Source: Microbacterium cremeum
GTDB lineage: Bacteria; Actinomycetota; Actinomycetes; Actinomycetales; Microbacteriaceae
Reading direction: 5' to 3'
Assembly (NCBI RefSeq): GCF_015277855.1
Contig: NZ_CP063812.1
Span: forward strand, 744,001-808,000
DNA length: 64,000 bases
The translations under genes were made by a program, and so were the position numbers. Positions within the stretch are counted from its first letter, which is position 1. Every line of letters begins with the position of its first letter. This document shows positions 1 to 12,000 of the stretch, piece by piece. The notes beneath the pieces were generated by a model. It was given only the letters and a program-made list of their open reading frames with translations, ran no database searches and was not told where the DNA came from.

Positions 1-3000
1 TCGACGCGCCGCACGGCAGCATCGGGCACCAGAGCCCGACGCACCAGAACCCCGACCCGGTGCGCAACCCGATCGAGATCGAGCTCGTCCACTACCTCCA
101 CCCCGACCCCGACTTCTGCCCGGGGAGCGCGCCGTGCGACAAGGCCCCCATCGTGACGCTCGACGCGGGCAAGGACGTGGTCGTCGACCTCACGTACTTC
201 CGTCGCACCGACACCGCCCTCGGCACTCCCGCGACCATCGTGATCGACCGCATCCGCGCCGGCGACGACGTCGACGTCGTGCTCAACGACTCCAAGAACG
301 GCAACGACCTGAGCGGCCTCGTGCTGGTCGTGGTCGACCTCTACGAGCCGGCGGCCACCTCCACCTACTACGGCTTCACGTTCCCGTCGACCTTCACGCC
401 CGCGATCAACGACGGCAACTCGATCCAGCGCGGCGACTGCGCCGGCCCCTACCCGGGCGACTGCGGCACCGGCTCGGGCCAGTACGAGACGCACTTCCGC
501 CCCGACGTGTCCAACGCCGATCTCGCGCACATCCTGCGCGCGCTCGGCACCGACAACGACGGCGAGATCGACTCGACGTACGACTTCACCGAGGTGCGCG
601 CCGGCGACGACATCGACATCTGCCACGTGACGACCGGCGGACAGGAGCCCAAGACCTGCTACACGACGTCGATCGACAGCGGCACGCACACCGTGACGGC
701 CGACACGACGCCCGACACGACGATCCACATCGTGATCAACACGGATGTCGCGTGGACCGGCGGCGGCCACACCGGGCCGGTCGACGACCCGGGCATGGCG
801 GTGAACGTCGCGCAGATCTTCCTCCGCACCAACGGCGACATCACGGCGACGGAACTCGCCGGCGACATGCTCGTCGGACACATCCACTCCACAAACGGCG
901 ACGTCGAGCTGCACTCGCCGATGCGGATCCTGGATGCCGACAGCCGGCCCACGATCGACGTCACGGGCATCAACATCACGATGTTCGCCGGTGAGGCGGG
1001 CGGTATCGGCGGCATCGGACTGCCGACGGACTGGCTCGAGATCAACACCGCCGTGCTCGACCCGACGTGGGACGACGTGAGCGACGGTGTGCTCAAGGCC
1101 TACGACCTCGACTCGAACGACGCCCAGACCGCGGGCATCTACCTCGACGAGCTCACCGGAGACATGCCGCTGTGGGAGATCTACACCGCGGGCAACTCGT
1201 CGACGGCGACCGGCAACGCCGGCCTGCGCACCGTGGACGGCTCGGTGCTCAACGCCAAGCTCGACGACACCGACAACATCCGCGCCGACTCGGTCGACAT
1301 CGACGCCAACGGCGGGTCGATCGGCCTGCAGTCCAAGGACGTCATGGTGGACTCGGGACGCGCGCCCCCGTTCGGCTGCACGTACACGAACTGCGGCAAC
1401 AACCCTGTGACCGGGGCATCCGACCCCGCACTCGCGTCCGCCGGCGACGACGTCGGGCTCGAGGCCACGGGCGGCATCTACTACACCGAGACCGACTCGT
1501 ACCTGCGGCTGGTGCTCGCGCACTCGCTCACCGGCAACATCCGGCTCACCGTCCGCGAGACGTCGCAGACCGACGAGGACCTGTATCTCATCCACAGCGG
1601 CACCGCCCGCTTCGCGGAATCCGGCACCCGGGGCCCGAACTCCGACGCCGACGCACCGCGCATCGTCCCGAACGGCACGATCTTCGCCGAGGTCGGCAGC
1701 GTCGAGCTCCGCGTCGGCGACGACGTCACGCTCCACCAGAACAGCCAGATCCTCGCGAACCTGTCGATCGACATCCGCGGCGACTTCGGCAACGCCGACA
1801 CCGGCGGCGGTGCGGGCGAGTACGGCACGTCGATGATCCTGCGCGGTCGCATCATCGCCGACTGCAACGTCACCGCCGGCGGCCCGGGCGACGAGCCGAT
1901 GGGCAGCTGCGCACCCTCGACCGCGAATCCCGTCGCCGGACGCCAGACGCACGTGTGGGGCGGCAGCGACGTCGACATCATCCAGCTCGGCGACCCGTCG
2001 GGGCTCGACACCGCGCAGCCCGGCTCGAAGACGACGTGGGGGAGCCCGGGCTACATCTTCCTCGGGTCGAAGACCACGATCCACGGCAACGCGACGCTCG
2101 CCTCCAACACCGCCGACGGCGAGGACCGCATCACGGTCTGGTACCTCCAGTCGATGGACGTCGTCACCAGCCCGACCGGCCTCCAGGAGGGCACCGCCGG
2201 CACGATCGGCAACGGCAACGGCGCCGGCCACGCGCTCAACCTCGACGGCCAGGGCGAGACCGACTACTACGCCGTGTACACCAACGGCAGCCACGGCAGC
2301 CTCCGCAACTACGTCATCAACGTGCTCGACTCCGGCCCCGCGAACCACGGCGTCGACGAGCTCGCGATCTACGGCTACGACAACACCGCCGCCGGCTACA
2401 ACGGCGCCGGCAAGCCGGTCGACGACATCTGGCTGCTGCGGGCGCTGAAGTGCATCGACAACGAGTCGCCGTTCACGCTTCTCGGCGGCATCCCGAGCGC
2501 GTGCGGCACGCCGACCGAGCAGGCCGACCACCCGGCATTCGTGGCTCTGCTGGCGGGCAACGGCACCGCCGGCGACGGCGGCGACGGCGGCCTCGGACTG
2601 TACCGCGACCGCATCGCCGGCAACGAGCCGAGCTGGATGGTCCAGCGCATCAACTACGACCGCGCGCTCAACGGACGCATCACCGTCTACGGCCAGGGCG
2701 GCAACGACGCCTTCTTCGTCGACGACACGCAGGCCACCATCACGCTCGACGGCGGTGCGGGCGACGATCAGTTCCAGATCGGCCAGATCTTCGGCACCCA
2801 GCGCGACGGCCAGTCGGCGCCCGACGGCGGTGCGCTCCTGCCGGCCGACACGTTCCCGTCGCTCATCCCGACGACCCGAGGGTGGCTGAGCCCCGGCACG
2901 CACGCGCCGCTGCTGGTCACCGGCGGCACCGGCAACGACCGGTTCACCGTGTACTCGAACCAGGCCGAGGTGCAGCTCAACGGCGACGACGACAACGACC

Positions 3001-6000
3001 TGTTCGTGGTGCGGGCCTTCGCGATCGCGGCGGTCTGCGACACCAGCGCCGACAACATCGCCGGCTGCGGCCTGCTCGACGTCGACTTCCGCCCCGCGGG
3101 CGGCCAGTTCCCGACCGCCGTCGGCGGCCAGTGCGTCATCGGCACCTACCAGGGCATCGCGAACTACATCCGCTACGACAACAACGGCGACGGCGTCTGC
3201 AACAACGCCGACGCGCACATGACCTTCACCCACGCACCCGGCTCGAACGTCGACCTCGACCACACGATGTGGGAGGACGACGTCATCCCGCTCGACGCGA
3301 ACGGCGTCGCCGTGCCCGTGATCGGCCTCGGATTCTCGACCGCACGGCCGCTCGACATCCGCGCCGGCGGCGGCGAGGACGAGGTCCAGTACAACGTCAA
3401 CGCGCCGGTCAACGTCGACGGCGGCACCGGGTTCGACAAGCTCGTCGTGCTCGGCACGGAGTTCGCCGACGACTTCGCGATCACCGACAAGGCCGTCTAC
3501 GGCGCCGGGCTCAACGTCAAGTACACGACCATCGAGGTGCTCGAGATCGACGGCCTCGAAGGCGACGACGAGTTCTTCGTCCTGTCGACCGCATTCGGCG
3601 TCGCCTACCGCGTGATCGGCGGCCTCGGTTCCGACCGCATCAACGTCGCCGGCGACGTCACCGCCGACATCGTGACGCGCGAGCTCGAGGGGCTCTCGGG
3701 TGCCGTCGACCACATCGTGACGGCGCCGAACGACCCCGGCTACAACGGTCTGCCCACCGACGGCGTGCCGTACAACGTCGCGACCGGCAACCAGGGCATC
3801 GTCGTCATCCGCGAGGCCACCGGCGGCACGAACGTCCGCGAGGGCGGCGGCACCGGACCGATCAAGAGCTACGCCTACTACGAGGTGTCGCTCGCGGTGT
3901 CGCCGACGGCGAACGTGTACGTCACCGTCTCGGCCGCGTGGTCGCCGTCGCAGGAGGCGAACGGCACCCTCATCAACCCGGCACCGCTGCCCAACGGCAT
4001 CGGCGACACCGTGTGGCTGTGCGTCGGCACCGCCGACGCGCAGTGCGACGAGGCATCCGAGTTCCAGCGCCACTACGTCGTCAACGGCCAGTTCGTCGAC
4101 GAGAACGGCCGGGCCGTCGTGCTCACCTACCTCGCCGGGTCGGCCGCTGGCCAATGGCAGCGCGTGTACCTGTGGGCGGTCGACGACACCCGCGCCGAGG
4201 GCGACCGGATCGTCGTCATCCAGCACTCCGTCATCTCGGCCGACGCCCGCTTCCACGGTGCGGCGGTGCGCCAGGTGAACGCGCTCGTCTACGACAACGA
4301 CACCCCGGGCGTCTACGCCGTGCCCGTGACTCCGGGCGGCACCGATCTCGACGGCCGCACGATCGTCATCGAGGGGTCGGCGCTCACCGAGCGCACCGAC
4401 GACATCCTGCTCTCGCTCGCGAAGGCCCCCAACGGCACCGACCGGGTGTGGGTGAAGATCTGGATGGATGCCGACAGCCAGCGCCTCGTGACGCTCGACC
4501 TGAGCGGCATCCCGTCGAACCCGCTCGACCCGCGCTGGGTCATGGTGGTCGACGCGACCGGCACGTGGTACTCGGTCTGGTTCGACGCCACCAACTGGGA
4601 CGACCCGGTGCGGATCGTCGTGCGTGCGCGCACCAACAGCGACCCCGGCGACCCGACCACCGCCGTCATCAGCTACACGCTCGACCTCACGCGCACGCTC
4701 CCGGCGGTCGCCGCGGCCTACCCGTTCCCGAACCTGCGCAGCGGCCTGCAGCGCACCGACGTGCTCGTCTACGACGACGAGACGCCGAACGTCGTGTCGA
4801 TCCCGACCGGCACCGACACGGTCATCCTCCCGTGCGGCAACCCGGTGCAGTGCAACGACGGCTACACGATCCGGCTCACCAAGGCCCCCAACGGCCAGGT
4901 GCAGATCGCGCTGGTGACCGACGGCCTCGCAGACGTCGTCTCGGTCGGCGGCGTCGCGGTCTCGCCGACGGACTACGCGGTCATCGGCGGCGACGTCCCG
5001 AGCCGCCGGTTCCTCGGCAACCTGACCTTCGCCGGCACCCTCATCACGCGGGCGAACGGCAGTGACCTCGGCAGCTTCCTCGACGAGGGCTTCGCGGCCG
5101 GGCAGCGCATCACGATCTCGTCGTGCGGACCCGCGATCTTCACGATCCAGTCCGTCTCGGCGTCGACGATCACCGTCACCTCGCCCGTGGGCGGCTGCGG
5201 CTCGGGCACCGGCGCGAGCATCAACATCCTCACGCGCGTCGGCACGTGGGACGGCGCCGCGACCATCCAGGCCGGGACCGCCACGACCGGCTGGCGGCTC
5301 GTGCGCGACCCGTCGGCGCCGGGATGGCTCACCGAGGGCTTCCTCGAAGGGCAGTGGGTGCAGATCTGCCAGGGCGGCACGTGCATCCGGGCCAAGATCG
5401 CGGTCATCCGCGGCACGAACGCCACGAAGGACAACATCCTCGAGCTGCGCCTGGAGGGCTCGGGCGACACGCTCGCCGCGTTCCTGTCGGGCGGCTCGTT
5501 CACCGTGGAGCGGATCGCCGCCGTCGTGCACTTCGCCGGCGACTGGGCCACCGAGAAGTACATCGAACTGCAGGCCGACACGTGGTTCACGCAGCCGATC
5601 CAGCGTCAGGGCGTCAAGGTCTTCCCGGCCAACACGCACCTGCTCTCGCGGCTGCGCGGACCGCTGGCGGTCGAGGGCGGCGTCACCGGTGCCGACCGCT
5701 CGCTCGAGCTCGGCCTGAAGCTGCCGGGCGAACAGGACGGACCGCTGTTCGCGATCGCCACGCAGGCGCCGGAGTCCAAGCAGATCGACGTCCTGACGAT
5801 CTACAACGACTCCAGCGTCGCGCACGGCCGCGGCGTCATGACCAAGACGGGCCTCACCGGCTTCGGCATGGCGAAGGACCTCGACTTCGGCGCGGCGTAC
5901 GGCGGGGACTCGGGTGAGACGTTCGGCGAGCCGCAGGTGTTCGCGGGCGGCATCGGGTTCGGTTCGGTGCAGTTCGTCGACGGCGTCTACCAGACGGATG

Positions 6001-9000
6001 CCGCGACCTCGACGATCGAGGTCGTCAACCTCCTGCTCGGCTCCGGCAACGACCGGCTCGACATCCAGGGCACGCTGCAGCCCGACGTGCCGGTGAAGCT
6101 CACAGGCACCGTCGTCCTGCAGACGCAGGGAGCCGGTGCAGGCCTTCCCGTCGGCACGACGCACCGCCTGTCGCGCCCGACGCCGTTCGACTTCAAGGCG
6201 CAGGGCTTCCTGATCGGCCAGACCGTCACGATCAGCGGGATGACGGGGCAGTTCCGCGTGGTGGGCTTCGGCGACGACTTCCCCGGAGACACGACCGACA
6301 ACACCGTCATGTACCTGCAGCTGCTGAGCGGAACGGCCGCCACCGGACAGGCATCCCGCATCGTGACCGCGGCGGACGTGCCCGTCACCTTCACGGGCGG
6401 CGTCACGATCACCGCGGTCGGCAGCGACGGCGGCACCATCACGCGCTCGAGCGGGAGCTGGATCGCCGACGGGTTCGTGGTCGGCCAGCTGCTGCGCATC
6501 CAGAACGTCGTCGGCCAATGGCGCATCGTCGGCGTCACCGCGACGACCCTGACGCTCGCGCGCGGCGACAGCCTCGCCGGCGTCGCAGGCGGCACGCGCA
6601 CGGTCTACGTCCCCGGCCCGCACGGCGGACTCACCACGGTCCACGGCGGCGGCAACGCCCCGATCCGCAACGAGTTCGAGATGAGCGTCACCGTCCCGGT
6701 CGCCGGTCCCGGCGTGCCGGCCGGCTCGGCGCTCGCCGTGACACGGCTCGACGGCCTGCCGTGGTCGTACACCGGCGCCCTCCCCGGCAGCGGGTACGTC
6801 GCCGGCAACCCGTACGGCGCCGGCTTCCAGCACATCCAGCTCGCCGGCGAGAGCTTCACGCGCCTCATCCTCGGCTTCGGCAATGCGCCGTGCCCCTTCG
6901 CCGACGCGTTCCCCGGCTGCGGCGTCGGCGCCATCATGTACCTCAGCGGTCCGCTGCTTCCCGGCGGCACGACGTTGACGCCCGGCATCCAGAACGTCTC
7001 GGTCCACGTCGCGAAGCCGCTCGAGGTGACCGCCGCGGGCCAGTTCACCGTCCGGCACAACTCGCTCACGCGCTCGTCCGGCTCGTTCCTGACCGACGGA
7101 TTCCGGGTGGGCATGCAGGTGCGCGTCAGCGGCCTCCCGGGCATCTACACCGTCGCCTCGCTGACCGCGACGGTCATGACGTTCGCCCACACCGCGCTGC
7201 AGCCCACCGTCAAGCTCGTGAACGGCATCGCGACCTGGTTCACGACCTTCCTCACCGTCAGCGCCCTCGACGGCGCCAAGGACGGCGGCCCGCGGATCGG
7301 CGGCGACATCATCACCGTCTGCAACCTCACCGCCCCCATCGACCCGGCCGACCCCGACTCGACGGACGGCCTGCGCACCGTGCCGTGCGACCAGGCGAAC
7401 ACCGCCGGACCGAACTCGCCGCTGGTCATCTACGGCGACACGTCCCAGGACGGCGTCTGGTACTCCGGTCGCACCGGCGACGTCCTCGGCATGGAGTTCG
7501 GCCCGAAGCCGTTCGACCCGTTCACGCACATCCCGGATGCCGAGAACGAGGACGACGAGTGGCTGTTCGGCCTCGCCGACCCGTACGACCACGCCGGCAA
7601 CGACATCATCGACGCCAGCGGCCTGTTCGCGAACATCGTGTGCAACGCGACGTGCAGCAACCTGCCGTCGGTCGGCATCACCGCCTACGGCGGCCTCGGC
7701 GACGACCTCATCATCGGCAGCCAGGCCGGCGACCACCTCGCCGGCGGCTCGGGCGACGACGAGATCCGCGGCATGCGCGGCGTGGACCACATCTACGGCG
7801 ACTCGGGCATCAACGTCGACATCTTCAGCCGCGTGCTCGAGATCGCCGTGACCGACCGCTCGCCGAAGCCCAGCGTCACCGGCGCCGGCTACCTCAACAA
7901 CGGCACCACGATCCAGCCCTACCCGTCGCCGGTGCGCGACGACCTCCTCGTCGCCGGCCGCGACCTGCTGTGGGGCGAGGACGACCCGGCTCGCGGCGCC
8001 ACGGTGCCCGCCGGCCCCGACCAGGCCTTCGACGACATCCTCTTCGGCGATCACGGGGTCGTGATCCAGAACGGCCCCAACGCCTGGAACACCGCCGACA
8101 CCAACGAGCCCGACGCGCGTCTGCAGAAGATCCAGACCACGGCGGTCTCGACGATCGTCTCGATCGAGAGCCGCAACCTGCAGCGCGGTGCCGACGACGC
8201 GATCTTCGGCGGTCTCGGGCGCGACGTCATCGTCGGCGGCGCCGGCCACGACCTCGGCGACGGCGACGCGGCCGACGACATCCTCTTCGGTGACAACGTG
8301 CACTTCGTCCGCACGCCGGGCGACTGGACGAACGGCCGGTTCCAGAGCCTGTGCGGCACCCTGCTCTACTCGCGCAGCGACATCCCCACCGCGGTGTGCC
8401 CGGGCATGCCCGCGCCGAGCGAGAACGACTCGGGGGTCCTGCTGACGAACGGCGTGCCCAGGCCCTACCGCGACCCAGACGGGGCGCCGTGGTGGGCCGA
8501 GTACGACGTCACCGAGCTGTGGCACACCTTCGCGATCGACGCGGGCACCGAGGGCGCCGGCAGCTTCGGCAACGACCACCTCGCCGGCGGCGCCGGTCAC
8601 GACCTGGTCTTCGGGCAGCTCGGCAACGACGTGCTCGAAGGCGACGGCGACGCCTACCTGGCCTTCGCGCGGGCCACCGACCAGGACCGCGACGGCGTGC
8701 AGAAGATCACCGTGCACGCCGGCGCGAGCCGCACCCCGCTCGGCTGCGTCGGGCCCGCCGGCGCCGTCGTGTGCGACTACACCGGCACGCTCGTCGTCGT
8801 GGGCTCCTTCGAAGCCGCGACGGACGGCGACGACTACCTCGAGGGCGGCGGCGGCAACGACCGCATCTTCGGCGGGCTCGGCCAGGACGACATCATCGGC
8901 GGATCGAGCGACTTCTTCAGCCTCGACCAGCAGACCGAGCGCCCCGACGGGCTGCCGACGCCGGCGGACTGGTACCAGCCCGGTGACGACCGCGGCGCCG

Positions 9001-12000
9001 ACATCATCTTCGGCGGCGCCGGCACCCGGATCGGCATCAACGACCAGACCAACGGCCCGACCGCGCCCGCCAGCACACCGACGACCGGCGGCTCGCTCGC
9101 CGACAACACCGCGACCGCCGACATGGACGCCCGCGACGCCGACACCATCGTCGGCGACAACGGCCGCATCATCCGCATCGTCGGCGTGAACGGCAACGAC
9201 GTCAACGGCAACGCGAACACCGGGCAGATCGGGGTCGCCCCCACGACCGGACCGAACTACGTGACCTTCGTGTACGACACCTACGGCGGCGCCGCAGCGG
9301 GCACGCTGCGCCTCGTCGTCCGCGGCGTGCACCTGCTCGACTACACCGTCGGCGGCCCCGACTACGTGCCGCAGAACTTCGGCCTCGGCGTGGGCGCAGA
9401 CTGCAACGGTTCGCCGACGCAGCCGACCTGCTCGCTCGTGCTCGACACGTCGACCGGCGCCTGGAAGCTCACCCAGATCGGCGGGCGCGACGAGGTGCAC
9501 GGCGAGACCGGCGACGACACGGTCTACGGCGGCGCCGACCACGACATGCTCTACGGCGACGCGCAGAACGACGACCTCATCGGCGGCTGGGGCAACGACT
9601 GGATCTCGGGCGGCACCGGTGACGACGGCATCCTCGGCGACGACGGCCGCATCTTCACGAGCCGCAACACCGGCTGCTCGGTGGCGTCCACCGTCGTCTG
9701 CACCGAGTACGCCGAGCCGCTGTACGGCGTCCGCCGCCTGCGGACCATCGACCCCGACACCAAGACGAGCCAGGGCGACGTGCTGAACGAGTACATCTAC
9801 ACGCCCGGGCAGGTGCAGACCGCCACGATCAACGTCGCCGGCGAGCTCGTCAAGTCCGTCGACCTCACCGTCTACAACCTCGGCCCCGACACCAACCAGA
9901 GCCAGAACCACGTGGCGAACCAGCCGACCTACGACGCCAACAACTCCGACGACATCATCTTCGGCGGCTGGGGCAACGACTGGATCCACGGCGGCGCCGG
10001 CGACGACGCCATCAGCGGCGCCGAGGCCATCGGAGTCGGCGGCACCGCCGGCTACGCGCAGCACTTCGACGCCGACGGCGACCCGGCCGGCCTCGAGTAC
10101 ATCGACTTCGCCCACCCGTGGAACCCCGGCGACGTGCTCCACTTCGGTGCCGACACCAACCCGTGGCACGCGAACAACCACAACGAGCTGCGGCTGGGCG
10201 AGTTCTACCTCTACAACGAGTACGACCCGCGGCGCACGATCCTCTTCAGCGCGGCGGGCGGCGTGTGGGGCTGCACGTCGTACTCCCCGAGCGGCCACAC
10301 CTGCACCGGAAGCGCCCCGATCGCGCAGTTCCCGCACCACTTCTTCCTGAACCACGAGGACCTGACCGGCAACCACGTCACCGCCTGCATCGCGGTCGAC
10401 AACAAGGGCAACTGCACGCAGACCACGACCACGCAGCCCTCCGACGGCAACGACGTGATCTTCGGCGACCTCGGCAACGACTGGCTCGTCGGCGGCACGG
10501 GTCAGGACACGCTGTGGGGCGGCTGGGGCAACGACCTGCACAACGCCGACGACGACCTGCACTCCGGATGCCTCGCCGCGACGCCGAACGGCACCTGCAC
10601 CCTCGCGGGCGACACGTGGCTGAACGACACCCCTGACGGCGTCAACTCGAGCTTCCAGGACCGCGTGTTCGGCGGCGCTGGGCTCGACATCCTGATCGGC
10701 AACACCGGCGGCGACCGGCTGATCGACTGGGTCGGCGAGTTCAACTCGTACCTCGTGCCCTTCTCGCCCTTCGGCATCGCGACGGTGAGCCGCCAGGTCG
10801 AGCCCCAGCTGCCGCAGTTCCTGTACGCGCTGAGCCGCAGCCAGGGCGTCGACCTCACGCGCTGGAGCGACGAAGGCACCGAGCAGATCCGCAACGGCGA
10901 GCCGTACGGCGAGCTCGGGCTCATCACGCAGCACGACCGCGGCCAGTGGCAGACGCAGACCGGCGGGCCGACCGACCCGCAGGCCGGCAACATCCCCGGC
11001 GGCCGGCGCGACACGCTGCGCGGCGCGGACTTCAACGACGGCACGCAGCAGGGCTTCGCGGTCGACTCCGGCGTCTTCACGGTGCAGCAGGGCGTCCTCA
11101 AGGTGACCGCGACCGACAGCTCGGGCGACGCGCTCGCGGTCTGGTACTCCGACGCCTACAAGAGCGTGTACTTCGAGCTGTCGGCGAAGATCTCGATGGA
11201 CAAGCCCACCGCCGGCTGGAAGGCGAACGCCTACGTCGTCTTCGACTACTTCGGGCCGCTCGACTTCAAGTTCGCCGGCATCGACCAGTCCACCAACAAG
11301 CTCGTCATCGGGCACCGCACGAGCTGGGGCTGGACGGCTCTCGCGCAGGGCACGGTGCCCGGCGGCGTCAAGGCCGGCACCTACTACGAGCTCAACGTCA
11401 TCGTGAACGGGCTCATCGTGACGGTGACGGTCGACGGGCGCAATGCGCTGTCGTACACGTTCGCGCCGCGCATCCTCGACGGGCAGCAGGTGGCGCTCAA
11501 CAAGGGGCTGACCGGCTTCGGCTCCGACCAGGCGCGCGGCCTCTTCGACAACATCGCCCTGACGGTCATCTCCCCGGCGATCACGATCGAACGCGCCGAG
11601 TTCTTCGAGGGCACCCCGCAGGTCGTGTGGTCGCCGCAGACGGGCACGTGGACGATCGCCGGCGGGCGCCTGCAGGGGGCGACGGATGCCTCCGGCACCG
11701 CGATCGCGCTGGTCGGCGTCCCCGCCGCCGGCGTGGTGCCGGTGTTCGAAGCGCTCAGCTACGTCGAGCTCGAGACCCGGCTCCGGGCGATCGGTCTCAC
11801 CGGGTTCGTCTTCGACTGGTATTCGGCATCCGATCACAAGTTCGTCGCGATCGACGCCGCCGGCCAGCGCGTCGTCATCGGGCACGTCTCGCGCGGCGTC
11901 CGCATCATCGACCGGTCCATCCCGTGGGCGCTCGTCGCCGGCTCCGAGCACGTCCTCAACCTCGTGCTGAAGGGGATGGTCGCAACGGTCACCCTCGACG

